Origin: a virus
Length of the DNA stretch: 39,334 nucleotides
Direction: 5' to 3' (one strand)
IMG/VR virus record: IMGVR_UViG_3300010430_000191
Coordinates: 1 to 39,334 of that record
The position numbers and the translations under genes were made by a program. The notes under the pieces were generated by a model. That model was not told the DNA's origin, ran no database searches, and saw only the letters and a program-made list of their open reading frames with translations. Every line of letters begins with the position of its first letter. Within the stretch, counting starts at the first letter, position 1. Shown piece by piece: positions 30,115-39,334 of this stretch.

Positions 30115-33100
30115 TGGCAACAGGCGTAGGAGCCGCTATAGCAACATGGGCGGGAATGACTACTCCAACTCTTGTAGCTGGAGTTGGAACTGCTGGATTA
30201 ACTGCTGCAGGAATGTTCGCAGCAGCAGCAATCAATACTGCTCTTATTGTCGCAATTTCAACGATTGCGGGACGTCTACTTGCGCCTTCTGGACCTAGCT
30301 CTGCTACAAGTAGTGGATATAAAGATACTATTAGAGATTCTATTCTTCCACGCCGTATAGTCTATGGACGTAGAGTACTATCTGGTCCAATAACATTTAT
30401 TGAGACTGGGGGTAATGATACACACGAATTACATATGATTATAGCTTTAACTACTCACCCAGTTGAAGATATAACTCATGCTATTATTAATGATGATATT
30501 ATCCGTATTTCTGGTTCACCAGATAATCCTGGGCCAGAAGGTAATGATCTTATTGGTAGTGGAGATGGTAATACTAATGGTGGTCAATATAATCTTAACG
30601 AAAATAGAGCTGGAATGGCAGAAGAAGTTAAGAAACGTTGGGCTGTAGATTTTTGGGCTAATGGTGATATTTGGTACAATCCTATCAATATTATCAAAGT
30701 TAATGGATGGGCAGCGGCTAGTGATAGATATATCCCAGATCATAATAATGGAACATTAAATTCTCAAGACTGGTATGTAGATGATATTAAGGCACATAAA
30801 AGAATTTCACAGTTTATTAAATATACTGGTGATGGTGTTACTTCTAATAAAAATGGATATCCTACTGCTGAGACAGATCTTGATTCCCCACAACTATCAG
30901 GATCAGGTATAACCGACCCGGATGAACGCTGGACAATAGATCATAAATTAACTGATTGTTCATTCGCATATATACGTCTTAGATATAGAGCAGAGCATCC
31001 ATGGCAAGCATCTTTACCTCAAATACGTTTTTTAGTTAAAGGTAAACGTGTATATGATCCTACTGATGACGATTTAACAGAACACTATAATACAGGATTA
31101 GATACTTCTTCAGGACGTATAGATCCAAAAATTAGAGGGTGGGGAGGAACAGCAACACTGCCTTATACTCCTAGTTCTGGTATTGACGGTACACAAAGAT
31201 TTAGTTTACCAGGTACTTGGAAATGGTCAGATAACTGGGCTTTAATAATCTCTGATTATATGAGAGATACTTTTTATGGTATGCGTATGAAACACCACGC
31301 ACCATTAAGTAGTATACAAACTGAAGTAAGTCTATATGCTGGTAGTGGATGGTATGATGAGCCATTAAATGAAATAGATTGGTATACATTAGAAGAAGCT
31401 ATTAGAGATAGTGGCGCAGCAATTACTACTGGAGAGACCGGCGCTTCTCCAGGAGAAGATATTCCACGGTATACTTTAAACGGTATATTAGAAACTAGTC
31501 AAGAACCAATAGGCAACTTCGAAGCGATGCTTCTAGAGGGTGCCGGACATGCAATTTATACACAGGGACAGTGGAAGCTATATGCAGGTGTATATAAGAA
31601 ACCAAATAGTGCTGACGATATAATTGATGAAACCTGGCTAGCTGATGGTGGATTAAAAGTAAAGACTAGTGTTTCTATGTCGGAACTATTTAATAAGGGT
31701 GCAGGTGTATACATAAAAGCAGTTACTCAGCATGATGAGTATGATAACTATGCTGGGTTAAATGGCTATCCTATGTATGAACCGCATGATTTCCCATTAG
31801 TAGATCCATTAGATTCTGGTGGTGTAAATCCTTATGAAATAGAAGATGGTGAAGAGCGCATAAAGCAATTTGATTACCCATTTACTACTAATGAATGGGA
31901 AGCACAACGTCTTACTAGAATTGCACTAGAAAGATCTCGCAACAGCATAACTGTTGCCGGAAGCTTCAAAATAGATATCTTTAAGTATAATGTTGGTGAT
32001 AGAGTATATATTACTAATGATATGCTAGGATGGGATATGGTCGTACAAGATGATCCAGAAGATACTAATTATTCTGGCGATGGGCCAAAATGTTTTAAGA
32101 TAACTTCTATGAATCTAAACTCAGATTTGACAGTGGATGTTAGTTTTTTAGAAGAATCTTCATATGTTTATGATTGGAATGAAGGATATGCATTACCAGA
32201 TGATTACATTCCTGGTACTAGTTTAGAACCTGGACAATTATCTAAATTACCTCGTCTACCTATATGGGATTTAACATTAACTGCTGATGATGCTATTGAT
32301 GGATTTATTAGAGTTAATAACGATGGTGAAGCAGAAATTGTTACTTCTATACAGTGGGAAGAATCTGCAGTTGCTGGGCAATTTAATGCAACCAGACACT
32401 ATATTCTTGAGTACGGAAAAGTAACAGATAGTGATGCGACTAATGCTGCTAGTAGAGTAGCTAGTTGGATTCCTGTCGCTCCTGTTCCATTTAATACTAA
32501 TAATGAAATCCCTACATCACCAGGTACTGGTGGTGATAGATTACTTCAAGGTGGGCTAGAAATAACTGGTCTTGACAATAGATCATCCTCATCAGATCCA
32601 GATAATAATGGAGTTGTTAGATATGAATTTCGAGTAAAGGCAGTATCTACTACAGGTACTGAATCTGCTTGGGTTTATTACATGGACAGTACAGAAGGTG
32701 CTGGTGATGGACTTGGATACGTAATCTATTATGATTCTACTCGCCCACCTACGCCTACTGCTATAACTTTTGATGTATTCCCAGATAGAGGATATGTAGA
32801 TGTTATTGTTTGGAACGATAATAATAATCACAAAGATAACTCCCATGTACTACTATGGATGAGCAAAACCCCTACTAGTCATTTAGGTGTTGGTAGTGAT
32901 GCTTTCCTTATAGATGTACCACCAGATTTTTCTAGATTATCAAATTATAGTAAGCGTGTAATTATTAGAGTTACACTTCCTGACTATGATACATGGTATT
33001 TTTGGGCCGGTATGTATGATACATCTAATAATGGACCATTACAAGATGATCATTGGTATCCAGCATTTGGTACTACTGGTGAATCAACAGCTTTAACTAG

Positions 33101-36098
33101 AGATTACACATATTATATTAAATCTATATATGGTAATGCGATAGAAACTAGTGCAGATTCATTAGAAGTGCAAGCTACTAGAGTAGCTGCTGGTATAGAA
33201 CCAGAGGTACTTACATCCGGAAATATTCAACTATACTTAAAAGATTCTGGTGGCGCATTATATACTCCAGAATCTGCAGCTGAATATATTTGGTCTAATA
33301 TAGATTACAATGATATTAATAATTCATTGGTTGTATACTTAGCTGACGATTCAGTAAGTCCACCTGTAGAATATGATACTATTACACTTGTTGATATAAC
33401 AGACAGTGTTGATGGCGAAGATGCTCTAATTGGTTATCAATATTGGGCTGCTGGTGGACAATTAGTGTTTGTTGAAGAAAAAGATGGTGGTGGTTGGAGA
33501 AACGGAGTAAATATTGACGTTCCATCTTGGGCTTTTGTTAGAAGTGGAACTATTCAAACCACTACTTATTTAGATCTTACTGCAACGTCTTCTAGTAATA
33601 TTAAAGTTGATAATTCTGTATATGATATTGTTACATGGCCAAATCCTGGTGGTGGGGATCATCTTGTAAAAGTTAATGGAATTACTGTATGGGATAGTAC
33701 TGGATCTCCTACTGATTTATTTCCTTATAATGCAGGAGAAGAAGCTACTATTGAAATGATATATACTATGCCTGACGGTGCATCCTTCACTGTAGTAGAG
33801 ACATGGTATATTATATCAGAAGGTAATACTGGACCAACAGGACCTCCTGGTGATAAAGTTATTGGTGTACTCCTTAATAAAGATGGAATTGCATCTCCTA
33901 ATAATGGATATTTATATGTTCATGGATATGATTCGTCAGGTAATCCTTCATCAGATGATGCTGAGATAGTAATTGATGGTACATCAGTTACTGTATCTTC
34001 CGGTTCAATTGAAACTACAATTCTTGCTCCAGGATCAGATGAAAGTGGTGATTCTCCAGATTTAGGAGAAGTTGGAGAAACTTGGCTTATCTATGAAACA
34101 GATGAATTGATATCCCCCCCACCATTTAGTCATTCAGGTAGTCAAAACTTTATGGCTATGGCAAGAAAGTCAAGGTATGGATGGTACTACGATAATGGAG
34201 CAGATAGTTGGGATTCTATTAGTGTAACAGATACTATGTACGTAATTGGTACTGTATCTACTAAATCTGGTCCTCATGCTATTGATCAAGCTACTATTAT
34301 TCCACCAATGGCACTCGCTAGTATACCAGTCGAACGTGCCCATGAGGTAGATGATGGAGATATTAATGATGGTGCTATTAGTGCGCATGACCAATTTGTA
34401 CAAGGTTTGCGTGCTGTAACTATATGGTCAACAAGCACTCTACCCTCTCAAGGAAGTCCAAGTTCATTATATCCAGAAGGTTCATATTTAGTATGGACAG
34501 AAAATGGAAGACTATATAAAAGAAATTCTGAAGATGAATGGGTATTCGCTGTAGTAGATACTACTAAATCTTTAACCCCTGATTTAACCTTTTCAGAAGG
34601 ACATATTGGTCGTGGAGTTAGTATAGATAGTGATGGTACTTACCATGATGATACTAATTATAACTGGTATGAATATGATGCCACTATTGTAGATGAAGAT
34701 TTACAGGTAGTAACTGCTACTGATGCAGCAATTGGAACCACTGTAATAGAAAATAAATCTGGTGGTGAAGCGTTGGTAGTATGTAAACATTATATTCCTA
34801 TTGATCCTGCTAAAACTTATAGAGCTTCTTGTACTTATAGAACCGAAACTACTGGAACTGGAGTATTTTATGCTGGTATAATCTTTTTAGATGATGAATA
34901 TAAGTACATTGCTCCTGCTGGGGAAGATCATTGGAACGGAGTTGATCTCGGAGGTATTGGGACATATCACTATTTTGTTACTGCAGTAACTCCAACACTT
35001 ACAACATGGACAACTACTGATAAGCAATTTGGTGGATCATATAGTTCATCTGATCCAGATAATACAGTAGGAGAAATTCCTTCTACTGCTCGCTATGTAC
35101 AAGTAGTGGCATTATTTAATTATATAGGTGGAAGTCCGGTAGGTACATCTATTCACCAAGTTAATGAATTAAGAGTAGATGAAGTAATGCCCGGTAGTAT
35201 GCTAGAAGCAGATTCTGTTACTGCTGGTACTATTGAAGCAGGTGCCGTTGTCGCAGAACATTTAGAAGCTCAAATGGCTCTTCTTAGTAATATAAGAACA
35301 GCTACTAGTGGTTATAGAGTAGAAATCCGGGGTGGAGATTCAATGCCTATATATATGGGCAATGAGGGTGTTCCAACGTATGCCGGCGCTAAATTTGCTA
35401 TCGATACATCTGGTAATGCTAAATTTGGTGGCGATATAAGTGCTGCTAGTGGAACATTTACTGGAGATTTAAGTGGTTCTGCTATTACTGCAGCTTCTAT
35501 TAATACGTCTTCTTTTCTTATAAGTGATGGCTATACAGGATCTTCTTTTCTTAAGAATACAGACTACAGCGATAGAGCTATACACCCTTCTCGCATGTAT
35601 AGCCTTGGCACTAGTACTTCATTTACTAGTATGACTACTGGAACTTATTATCCTTTAGGAACTAATGGTCCAGGAATAGGAATGTGGCATCCGGACTATA
35701 CCGCGGGATCAAGAACTTTAGCAAGAGCGAATCAAGACTTTAATGTTTTTTGGTCTGCTTCATCACAAACTGATCAAGCTAATTCAAGTTTATATATAGT
35801 ATATTACTTAGATTACTGTTTATGGACTGCTGGTGGAGGATATAGTGATGGATGGTCAAATTTAGTTGCTCGTACTACTATGAATAATGGAAGCTATACT
35901 AAAGGTTCTGGAAGTACAATTGCAGAATGGGTTAATGTAGAAGCAGATGAATTTGGAACATGGGATGCATATATGTTTAGAATTAGAGTATATAGAGGAA
36001 CAAGTTCAAGTGGTTCAGCTAGAGTTTTACCGGGAGCTAACATTACTACTTTTACTGGTCAATGGTCTACTGCTGGTGTTGGACCTATAATGAGTTAA
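30114..36098 (+). CDS. tail-tip/host-specificity protein (gpJ-like), 1994 aa
   Basis: An N-terminal hydrophobic, Ala/Gly-rich segment (about 1-62) is followed by 'ILPRRIVYGRRVLSGPITF', typical for gpJ-type tail-tip proteins. The central part has fibronectin-III-like stretches (about 650-1000), and a very short collagen-like GNTGPTGPPG at 1237-1246. The C-terminal 'YAGAKFAIDTSGNAKFGGDISAASGTFTG' and 'ITAASINTS' repeats are a common tail-fibre-attachment pattern. It plugs the tail end and likely contacts the host receptor directly or carries the fibre encoded downstream. The length is at the large end for the family (lambda gpJ is 1132). Confidence 0.88.
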   Translation: MATGVGAAIATWAGMTTPTLVAGVGTAGLTAAGMFAAAAINTALIVAISTIAGRLLAPSGPSSATSSGYKDTIRDSILPRRIVYGRRVLSGPITFIETGGNDTHELHMIIALTTHPVEDITHAIINDDIIRISGSPDNPGPEGNDLIGSGDGNTNGGQYNLNENRAGMAEEVKKRWAVDFWANGDIWYNPINIIKVNGWAAASDRYIPDHNNGTLNSQDWYVDDIKAHKRISQFIKYTGDGVTSNKNGYPTAETDLDSPQLSGSGITDPDERWTIDHKLTDCSFAYIRLRYRAEHPWQASLPQIRFLVKGKRVYDPTDDDLTEHYNTGLDTSSGRIDPKIRGWGGTATLPYTPSSGIDGTQRFSLPGTWKWSDNWALIISDYMRDTFYGMRMKHHAPLSSIQTEVSLYAGSGWYDEPLNEIDWYTLEEAIRDSGAAITTGETGASPGEDIPRYTLNGILETSQEPIGNFEAMLLEGAGHAIYTQGQWKLYAGVYKKPNSADDIIDETWLADGGLKVKTSVSMSELFNKGAGVYIKAVTQHDEYDNYAGLNGYPMYEPHDFPLVDPLDSGGVNPYEIEDGEERIKQFDYPFTTNEWEAQRLTRIALERSRNSITVAGSFKIDIFKYNVGDRVYITNDMLGWDMVVQDDPEDTNYSGDGPKCFKITSMNLNSDLTVDVSFLEESSYVYDWNEGYALPDDYIPGTSLEPGQLSKLPRLPIWDLTLTADDAIDGFIRVNNDGEAEIVTSIQWEESAVAGQFNATRHYILEYGKVTDSDATNAASRVASWIPVAPVPFNTNNEIPTSPGTGGDRLLQGGLEITGLDNRSSSSDPDNNGVVRYEFRVKAVSTTGTESAWVYYMDSTEGAGDGLGYVIYYDSTRPPTPTAITFDVFPDRGYVDVIVWNDNNNHKDNSHVLLWMSKTPTSHLGVGSDAFLIDVPPDFSRLSNYSKRVIIRVTLPDYDTWYFWAGMYDTSNNGPLQDDHWYPAFGTTGESTALTRDYTYYIKSIYGNAIETSADSLEVQATRVAAGIEPEVLTSGNIQLYLKDSGGALYTPESAAEYIWSNIDYNDINNSLVVYLADDSVSPPVEYDTITLVDITDSVDGEDALIGYQYWAAGGQLVFVEEKDGGGWRNGVNIDVPSWAFVRSGTIQTTTYLDLTATSSSNIKVDNSVYDIVTWPNPGGGDHLVKVNGITVWDSTGSPTDLFPYNAGEEATIEMIYTMPDGASFTVVETWYIISEGNTGPTGPPGDKVIGVLLNKDGIASPNNGYLYVHGYDSSGNPSSDDAEIVIDGTSVTVSSGSIETTILAPGSDESGDSPDLGEVGETWLIYETDELISPPPFSHSGSQNFMAMARKSRYGWYYDNGADSWDSISVTDTMYVIGTVSTKSGPHAIDQATIIPPMALASIPVERAHEVDDGDINDGAISAHDQFVQGLRAVTIWSTSTLPSQGSPSSLYPEGSYLVWTENGRLYKRNSEDEWVFAVVDTTKSLTPDLTFSEGHIGRGVSIDSDGTYHDDTNYNWYEYDATIVDEDLQVVTATDAAIGTTVIENKSGGEALVVCKHYIPIDPAKTYRASCTYRTETTGTGVFYAGIIFLDDEYKYIAPAGEDHWNGVDLGGIGTYHYFVTAVTPTLTTWTTTDKQFGGSYSSSDPDNTVGEIPSTARYVQVVALFNYIGGSPVGTSIHQVNELRVDEVMPGSMLEADSVTAGTIEAGAVVAEHLEAQMALLSNIRTATSGYRVEIRGGDSMPIYMGNEGVPTYAGAKFAIDTSGNAKFGGDISAASGTFTGDLSGSAITAASINTSSFLISDGYTGSSFLKNTDYSDRAIHPSRMYSLGTSTSFTSMTTGTYYPLGTNGPGIGMWHPDYTAGSRTLARANQDFNVFWSASSQTDQANSSLYIVYYLDYCLWTAGGGYSDGWSNLVARTTMNNGSYTKGSGSTIAEWVNVEADEFGTWDAYMFRIRVYRGTSSSGSARVLPGANITTFTGQWSTAGVGPIMS

Positions 36099-36100
36099 TT

Positions 36101-36556
36101 ATGAAAAGTTTTGCAGAATATAATATAATTACAGGACAAATTATTGCAGTATTTTCAGTTCATGAACCTGACTTTAATGTAGATGAACAATATACTAATA
36201 CTAATTTATATGCAATAGAGGTTCCTGATAACGAAATAATTTTAGACCCTGCGCTTTATCAGTATATAAATACTGTCTCCAGTCCTGCAACATTAATAGA
36301 CAGACCTCAACTGGCTTGTAATATTGACACAACTAATATAGCGGCTAATGGTATTGATACTGCTACTATTACTAATATTCCTAATCCTTCTATAGCCATA
36401 ATTTATGATATTAATAATGAAGTTGGCGAAGAATTAGATATCACAGACGGAGTTCTAAGTATTACTAGTTCAGAAGCTCAAACTATTAAAGTAATTATTA
36501 AAACAACTAATCCTTTTCCTGAGAAGGATTTTGAACGAGAGATTATAGCAACATGA
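36101..36556 (+). CDS. small protein between tip and fibre, 151 aa
   Basis: The start at 36101 (MKSFAEYNIITGQI) lies two bases after the tip-protein stop; a longer open frame overlaps the tip gene and is not needed. The N-terminal 'YNIITGQIIAVFSVHEPD' resembles small phage tail proteins that read 'Y-x-x-x-TGxI'. The C-terminal half is beta-rich with many Ile/Thr/Asp. It may be a fibre assembly chaperone or fibre-associated protein. It overlaps the next gene by four bases (ATGA). Confidence 0.7.
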   Translation: MKSFAEYNIITGQIIAVFSVHEPDFNVDEQYTNTNLYAIEVPDNEIILDPALYQYINTVSSPATLIDRPQLACNIDTTNIAANGIDTATITNIPNPSIAIIYDINNEVGEELDITDGVLSITSSEAQTIKVIIKTTNPFPEKDFEREIIAT

Positions 36557-36774
36557 CTGCCTTTAACTCAACAACGTCTGTTAAACCAGCAAAGATCAAG
36601 CAGATACTTAAAACAGATCCGTATATATCTGCTATTTATCAGGCCAATAACTTAGCAGACTTAGATGCTATTATAGATTTATTTGGTATAACAGACCCCC
36701 AACATCGCGCAGCGATGCTTGGAATGGCGAAATTAAATTGGGTTTTAATTCGCAAATTAGAAAAGATTTTATAA
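36553..36774 (+). CDS. small helical protein, 73 aa
   Basis: A compact helical protein (QILKTDPYISAIYQANNLADLDAIIDLFGI, then RAAMLGMAKLNWVLIRKLEKIL). Translationally coupled to the previous gene. Position just before the fibre suggests an accessory or assembly role; no family is recognised. Confidence 0.68.
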   Translation: MTAFNSTTSVKPAKIKQILKTDPYISAIYQANNLADLDAIIDLFGITDPQHRAAMLGMAKLNWVLIRKLEKIL

Positions 36775-36786
36775 CCGAGGAAGAAG

Positions 36787-39334
36787 ATGCCTGACGTAAC
36801 CATTTATCAACTGACACCTAAAGGAACACCTGTAGGGTCAGATGAAATAGAGATACAAGAAACTACTGACGGTGCCAGTCTTAAAACTACAATAGCTGGC
36901 GTTAAGGCCTATTGTGATCAGAATTTATACGAAACTATAACTACTGATGGTGGTAGTGTAGTGGCTGATGCTGCTACAGATACTCTTGTATTGCAGGGTG
37001 GAACTAGTATAGTAACATCTGTAATAAGCGGTACAGATACCGTGATTATTGATTATGTTGGGTCATCCGGTGGTGGTGATCCAAACCAAGATGCTTTTAG
37101 TATAGTAGCAGCCGATACAGGAAGTGTAGAGGCAGATGATCCTAGTGATACTCTTAATATAGTAGGAACTGGTGTAATTAGTACAACAGCCACTACTGCT
37201 AGTGATACTATAACTATTAGTAGTACAGCAGAGGCTAATCCTAATACTTGGGGTAATATTACCACAGATTTCCTTGGGCCAATTATTCCTGATGTTACAG
37301 GAGATACATTAGATGTTAATGGTGGTACTGGAATTAGTACATCAGGTACTGGTGATACATTAACTATTACCTATGATGGTACTGCGGATCAAAATCTATA
37401 TGAAACTATAACAGGGGATAGTGGATCAACTGCTGCTGATACAATTATAGATACATTAAATATTCTTGGTGGTACTGATATAGCTACAGCAGTAACTAGT
37501 GATACTGTTACAATCAACTATACTGGCGTTCCAAGTAGTGGACAGAACTTATTTGAAACTATTACTTCTGATAGTGGATCAGCTGTAGCTGATACACCCA
37601 CAGATACTTTAACTATTGTTGGTGGTACTGATATATCAACAGCAGTAGCTAGTGATACACTTACAATTAATTATACTGGTGTTCCTGGTAGTGCACAGAA
37701 CTTATTTGAAACTGTAACTACTGATGGTGGTAGTGCAGTAGCTGATAACCCTGCAGATACTCTTACATTACAAGGTGGTACTAGTATAGTAACATCTATA
37801 GTAACTGGAACAGATACTGTAGTTATTGATTATGTTGGGGCATCAGGTGGTGGTGATCCAAATCAGGATGCATTCGCCACTGTAAGTGCTGATGTAGGTA
37901 GTGTAGAAGCGGACGATCCTAGTGATACATTAACTATTGCTGGAGGAGAAGGGCTATATACTACTGTAGATAGTGCTACTGATACTGTCTCTGTAAATAT
38001 GACAGGTGTTATTGATGTAACAGATCATGGAGTTACTACTTCAGGTGATCAAACAACTAATATTCAATCGGTAATTGATAATGATCTTAGTGACGGAGAT
38101 ACATTATATTTCCCATATGGAACTTATATAACAGATATAGTTACATTTTCCGGCTTTACTAATATTAGAGTTATTGGTGATGATGCTACATTATTAAGTG
38201 AAACAGGAATGTCCAATACATATGCTTTTAGATTCACAGCGTGTGATAATGTAAAAGTAAAAGGATTCATTTTTGATAGATTAAAATCTGTATTTAGTGG
38301 TTGGATTGTAGGAGTAGGTCTTAGAGGATGTACAAACGTTGAGATATATGAGAATGATTTTTATGATGTACATGTTGGCTGTGATGTTATTATGGATGAG
38401 ACAGGATCACCTACATATGTACCTTCAGAGAATATAAATATTCATCATAATAGTATGTCAGCACGAGTAGCATTGTCATTTGCAAATGGTACTGAAGGAA
38501 ATGATACATTACCTGGACCATTAGTAACTACACAAGGTGTTAAAGGATTAATAGTATCTGATAATAAATTAGAGGGAGCTAGAGTATGTTATACTGCTAA
38601 TAGATTAAGCGCTTCTGAAGGGGTAGACTTATCAGAATATATTGTAGTTTCTAATAATTATATGAATGGTGCTTGTGATAGTGGAATTTATTTCGACGAT
38701 CAAACTCAATATATTTCTTGTACTGGTAATACTTTATATGATTCTGGTAAAGATAGTATTAAAGCTATTGGTAACTGTAAATATCTAACTATTACAGGAA
38801 ATAGTATTAATGGTTTCGGAAATTATGTTACTACTGGTTCTTCCGGTATTAATTTAGAAGGAGTTAGTACTGCTAGTATTGCTAATAATAGCATAACTAT
38901 TTCTCAAACATCTCAAGGACAAACATCAGATGCTATTAAAGTTACCGTAGGGGAAGATGTTAATATTACAGGTAATACTATTACTGATTTATATGCTGGA
39001 GCATCTCCAAATGAAGAATCAGACGGTATCGTAGTTAATACAAATGCTGTTGGAGTATCAGATGATAACTCATTGAATATTAATATATCGGATAATATTA
39101 TAACTAATATTACTGCTGTAGGTATTCGTGTAGAATCTAATGTAAATACATATGAAATAAATAATCTTAATATATCTAATAATATTATTAATGGTGATTC
39201 TACTAATTATTATACTAATGTTGGGATAAGATTAGATGGAACGTATCCTATAAGAAGGGTTAAAGTTGATAATAATCAAATAATGGGATGTGATGCAGAT
39301 AATATTAGACTAGGTGGCGCCGGTGATATCGAAG
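36787..39334 (+). CDS. tail fibre/tailspike with internal repeats and beta-helix, partial (849+ aa)
   Basis: Starts at 36787 behind GAGGAAG; the reading frame is open to the window edge, so the C terminus is missing. Residues 1-45: attachment domain. Residues about 46-410: seven repeats of 50-54 residues, each starting with N-[LQT]-x-[EAG] and containing 'D-T-L-x-[IL]-x-G-G-T-x-I' (starts at residues 46, 100, 153, 203, 254, 305, 359). Repeats 1-2 and 6-7 are nearly the same pair. From about 415 on: 'FPYGTYITDIVTFSGFTNIRVIGDDATLL' opens a right-handed beta-helix with many 'I-x-N-N-x-I' rungs, as in pectate-lyase-like tailspikes. It likely binds or cuts host surface sugars. Confidence 0.9.
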   Translation, partial: MPDVTIYQLTPKGTPVGSDEIEIQETTDGASLKTTIAGVKAYCDQNLYETITTDGGSVVADAATDTLVLQGGTSIVTSVISGTDTVIIDYVGSSGGGDPNQDAFSIVAADTGSVEADDPSDTLNIVGTGVISTTATTASDTITISSTAEANPNTWGNITTDFLGPIIPDVTGDTLDVNGGTGISTSGTGDTLTITYDGTADQNLYETITGDSGSTAADTIIDTLNILGGTDIATAVTSDTVTINYTGVPSSGQNLFETITSDSGSAVADTPTDTLTIVGGTDISTAVASDTLTINYTGVPGSAQNLFETVTTDGGSAVADNPADTLTLQGGTSIVTSIVTGTDTVVIDYVGASGGGDPNQDAFATVSADVGSVEADDPSDTLTIAGGEGLYTTVDSATDTVSVNMTGVIDVTDHGVTTSGDQTTNIQSVIDNDLSDGDTLYFPYGTYITDIVTFSGFTNIRVIGDDATLLSETGMSNTYAFRFTACDNVKVKGFIFDRLKSVFSGWIVGVGLRGCTNVEIYENDFYDVHVGCDVIMDETGSPTYVPSENINIHHNSMSARVALSFANGTEGNDTLPGPLVTTQGVKGLIVSDNKLEGARVCYTANRLSASEGVDLSEYIVVSNNYMNGACDSGIYFDDQTQYISCTGNTLYDSGKDSIKAIGNCKYLTITGNSINGFGNYVTTGSSGINLEGVSTASIANNSITISQTSQGQTSDAIKVTVGEDVNITGNTITDLYAGASPNEESDGIVVNTNAVGVSDDNSLNINISDNIITNITAVGIRVESNVNTYEINNLNISNNIINGDSTNYYTNVGIRLDGTYPIRRVKVDNNQIMGCDADNIRLGGAGDIE

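Noticed and set aside
36787-39334. Diversity-generating retroelement acting on the tail fibre
   Set aside because: No reverse transcriptase and no template/variable repeat pair are visible; the fibre repeats are structural. The gene end is outside the window.

Overview
The window is a contiguous piece of the genome of a tailed double-stranded DNA phage with a long non-contractile (siphovirus-type) tail. Evidence: a TerL with Walker ATPase and RNase-H-like nuclease motifs, an HK97-family portal, an HK97-fold capsid protein fused to its protease, a T5-pb6-like tail-tube protein with a paralogue, a lambda-type -1 frameshift (GGGAAAG) in the tail chaperones, a 2543-residue tape measure, a gpJ-like tail-tip protein and a beta-helix tail fibre that runs off the right edge. 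The host cannot be named. Promoters throughout look like ordinary bacterial sigma-70 sites (TTGACA-17-TATAAT type), so the phage appears to use host RNA polymerase. No RNA polymerase, DNA polymerase, integrase, lysin, tRNA or CRISPR array is visible.

Layout. (1) 1-2.4 kb, plus strand, AT-rich: four tightly packed genes of mostly unknown function, including a low-complexity TKSSEP-repeat protein and an HTH-like protein, closed by a strong terminator at 2350-2387. (2) 2.4-8.05 kb, minus strand, visibly richer in G+C: five small self-contained transcription cassettes, each with its own sigma-70 promoter, 1-5 genes and GC-rich hairpins at its downstream end. They encode two more HTH-like paralogues, a HAD-type phosphatase, a DEDDh exonuclease, a SprT-like metalloprotein, several zinc-ribbon microproteins and small membrane proteins, including a 26-residue one. 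A family of covarying GC-rich stem-loops and short TTCC...GGAA mini-palindromes pervades this region. (3) 8.05-8.3 kb: divergent promoter region. (4) 8.3-39.3 kb, plus strand, AT-rich: one long late region in canonical order: small terminase candidate, TerL, HNH protein, two membrane proteins, portal, protease-scaffold-capsid fusion, connector, neck, tail terminator, two tail tubes, tail chaperones G/GT, tape measure, distal tail protein, hub protein, NlpC-like peptidase, tail-tip protein, two small proteins and the fibre. Many junctions are ATGA or TAATG overlaps, implying translational coupling.

The most unusual features are: an exact array of 33 octapeptides (264 residues, no indels) inside the tape measure; a single ORF for protease, scaffold and capsid with a strong internal ribosome-binding site that could release a protease-less capsid precursor; the stem-loop family whose stems show compensatory changes; a long palindrome placed 30-31 bp upstream of the -35 box of two cassette promoters, with a weaker third copy; and a structured 187-base spacer between the two tail-tube genes.
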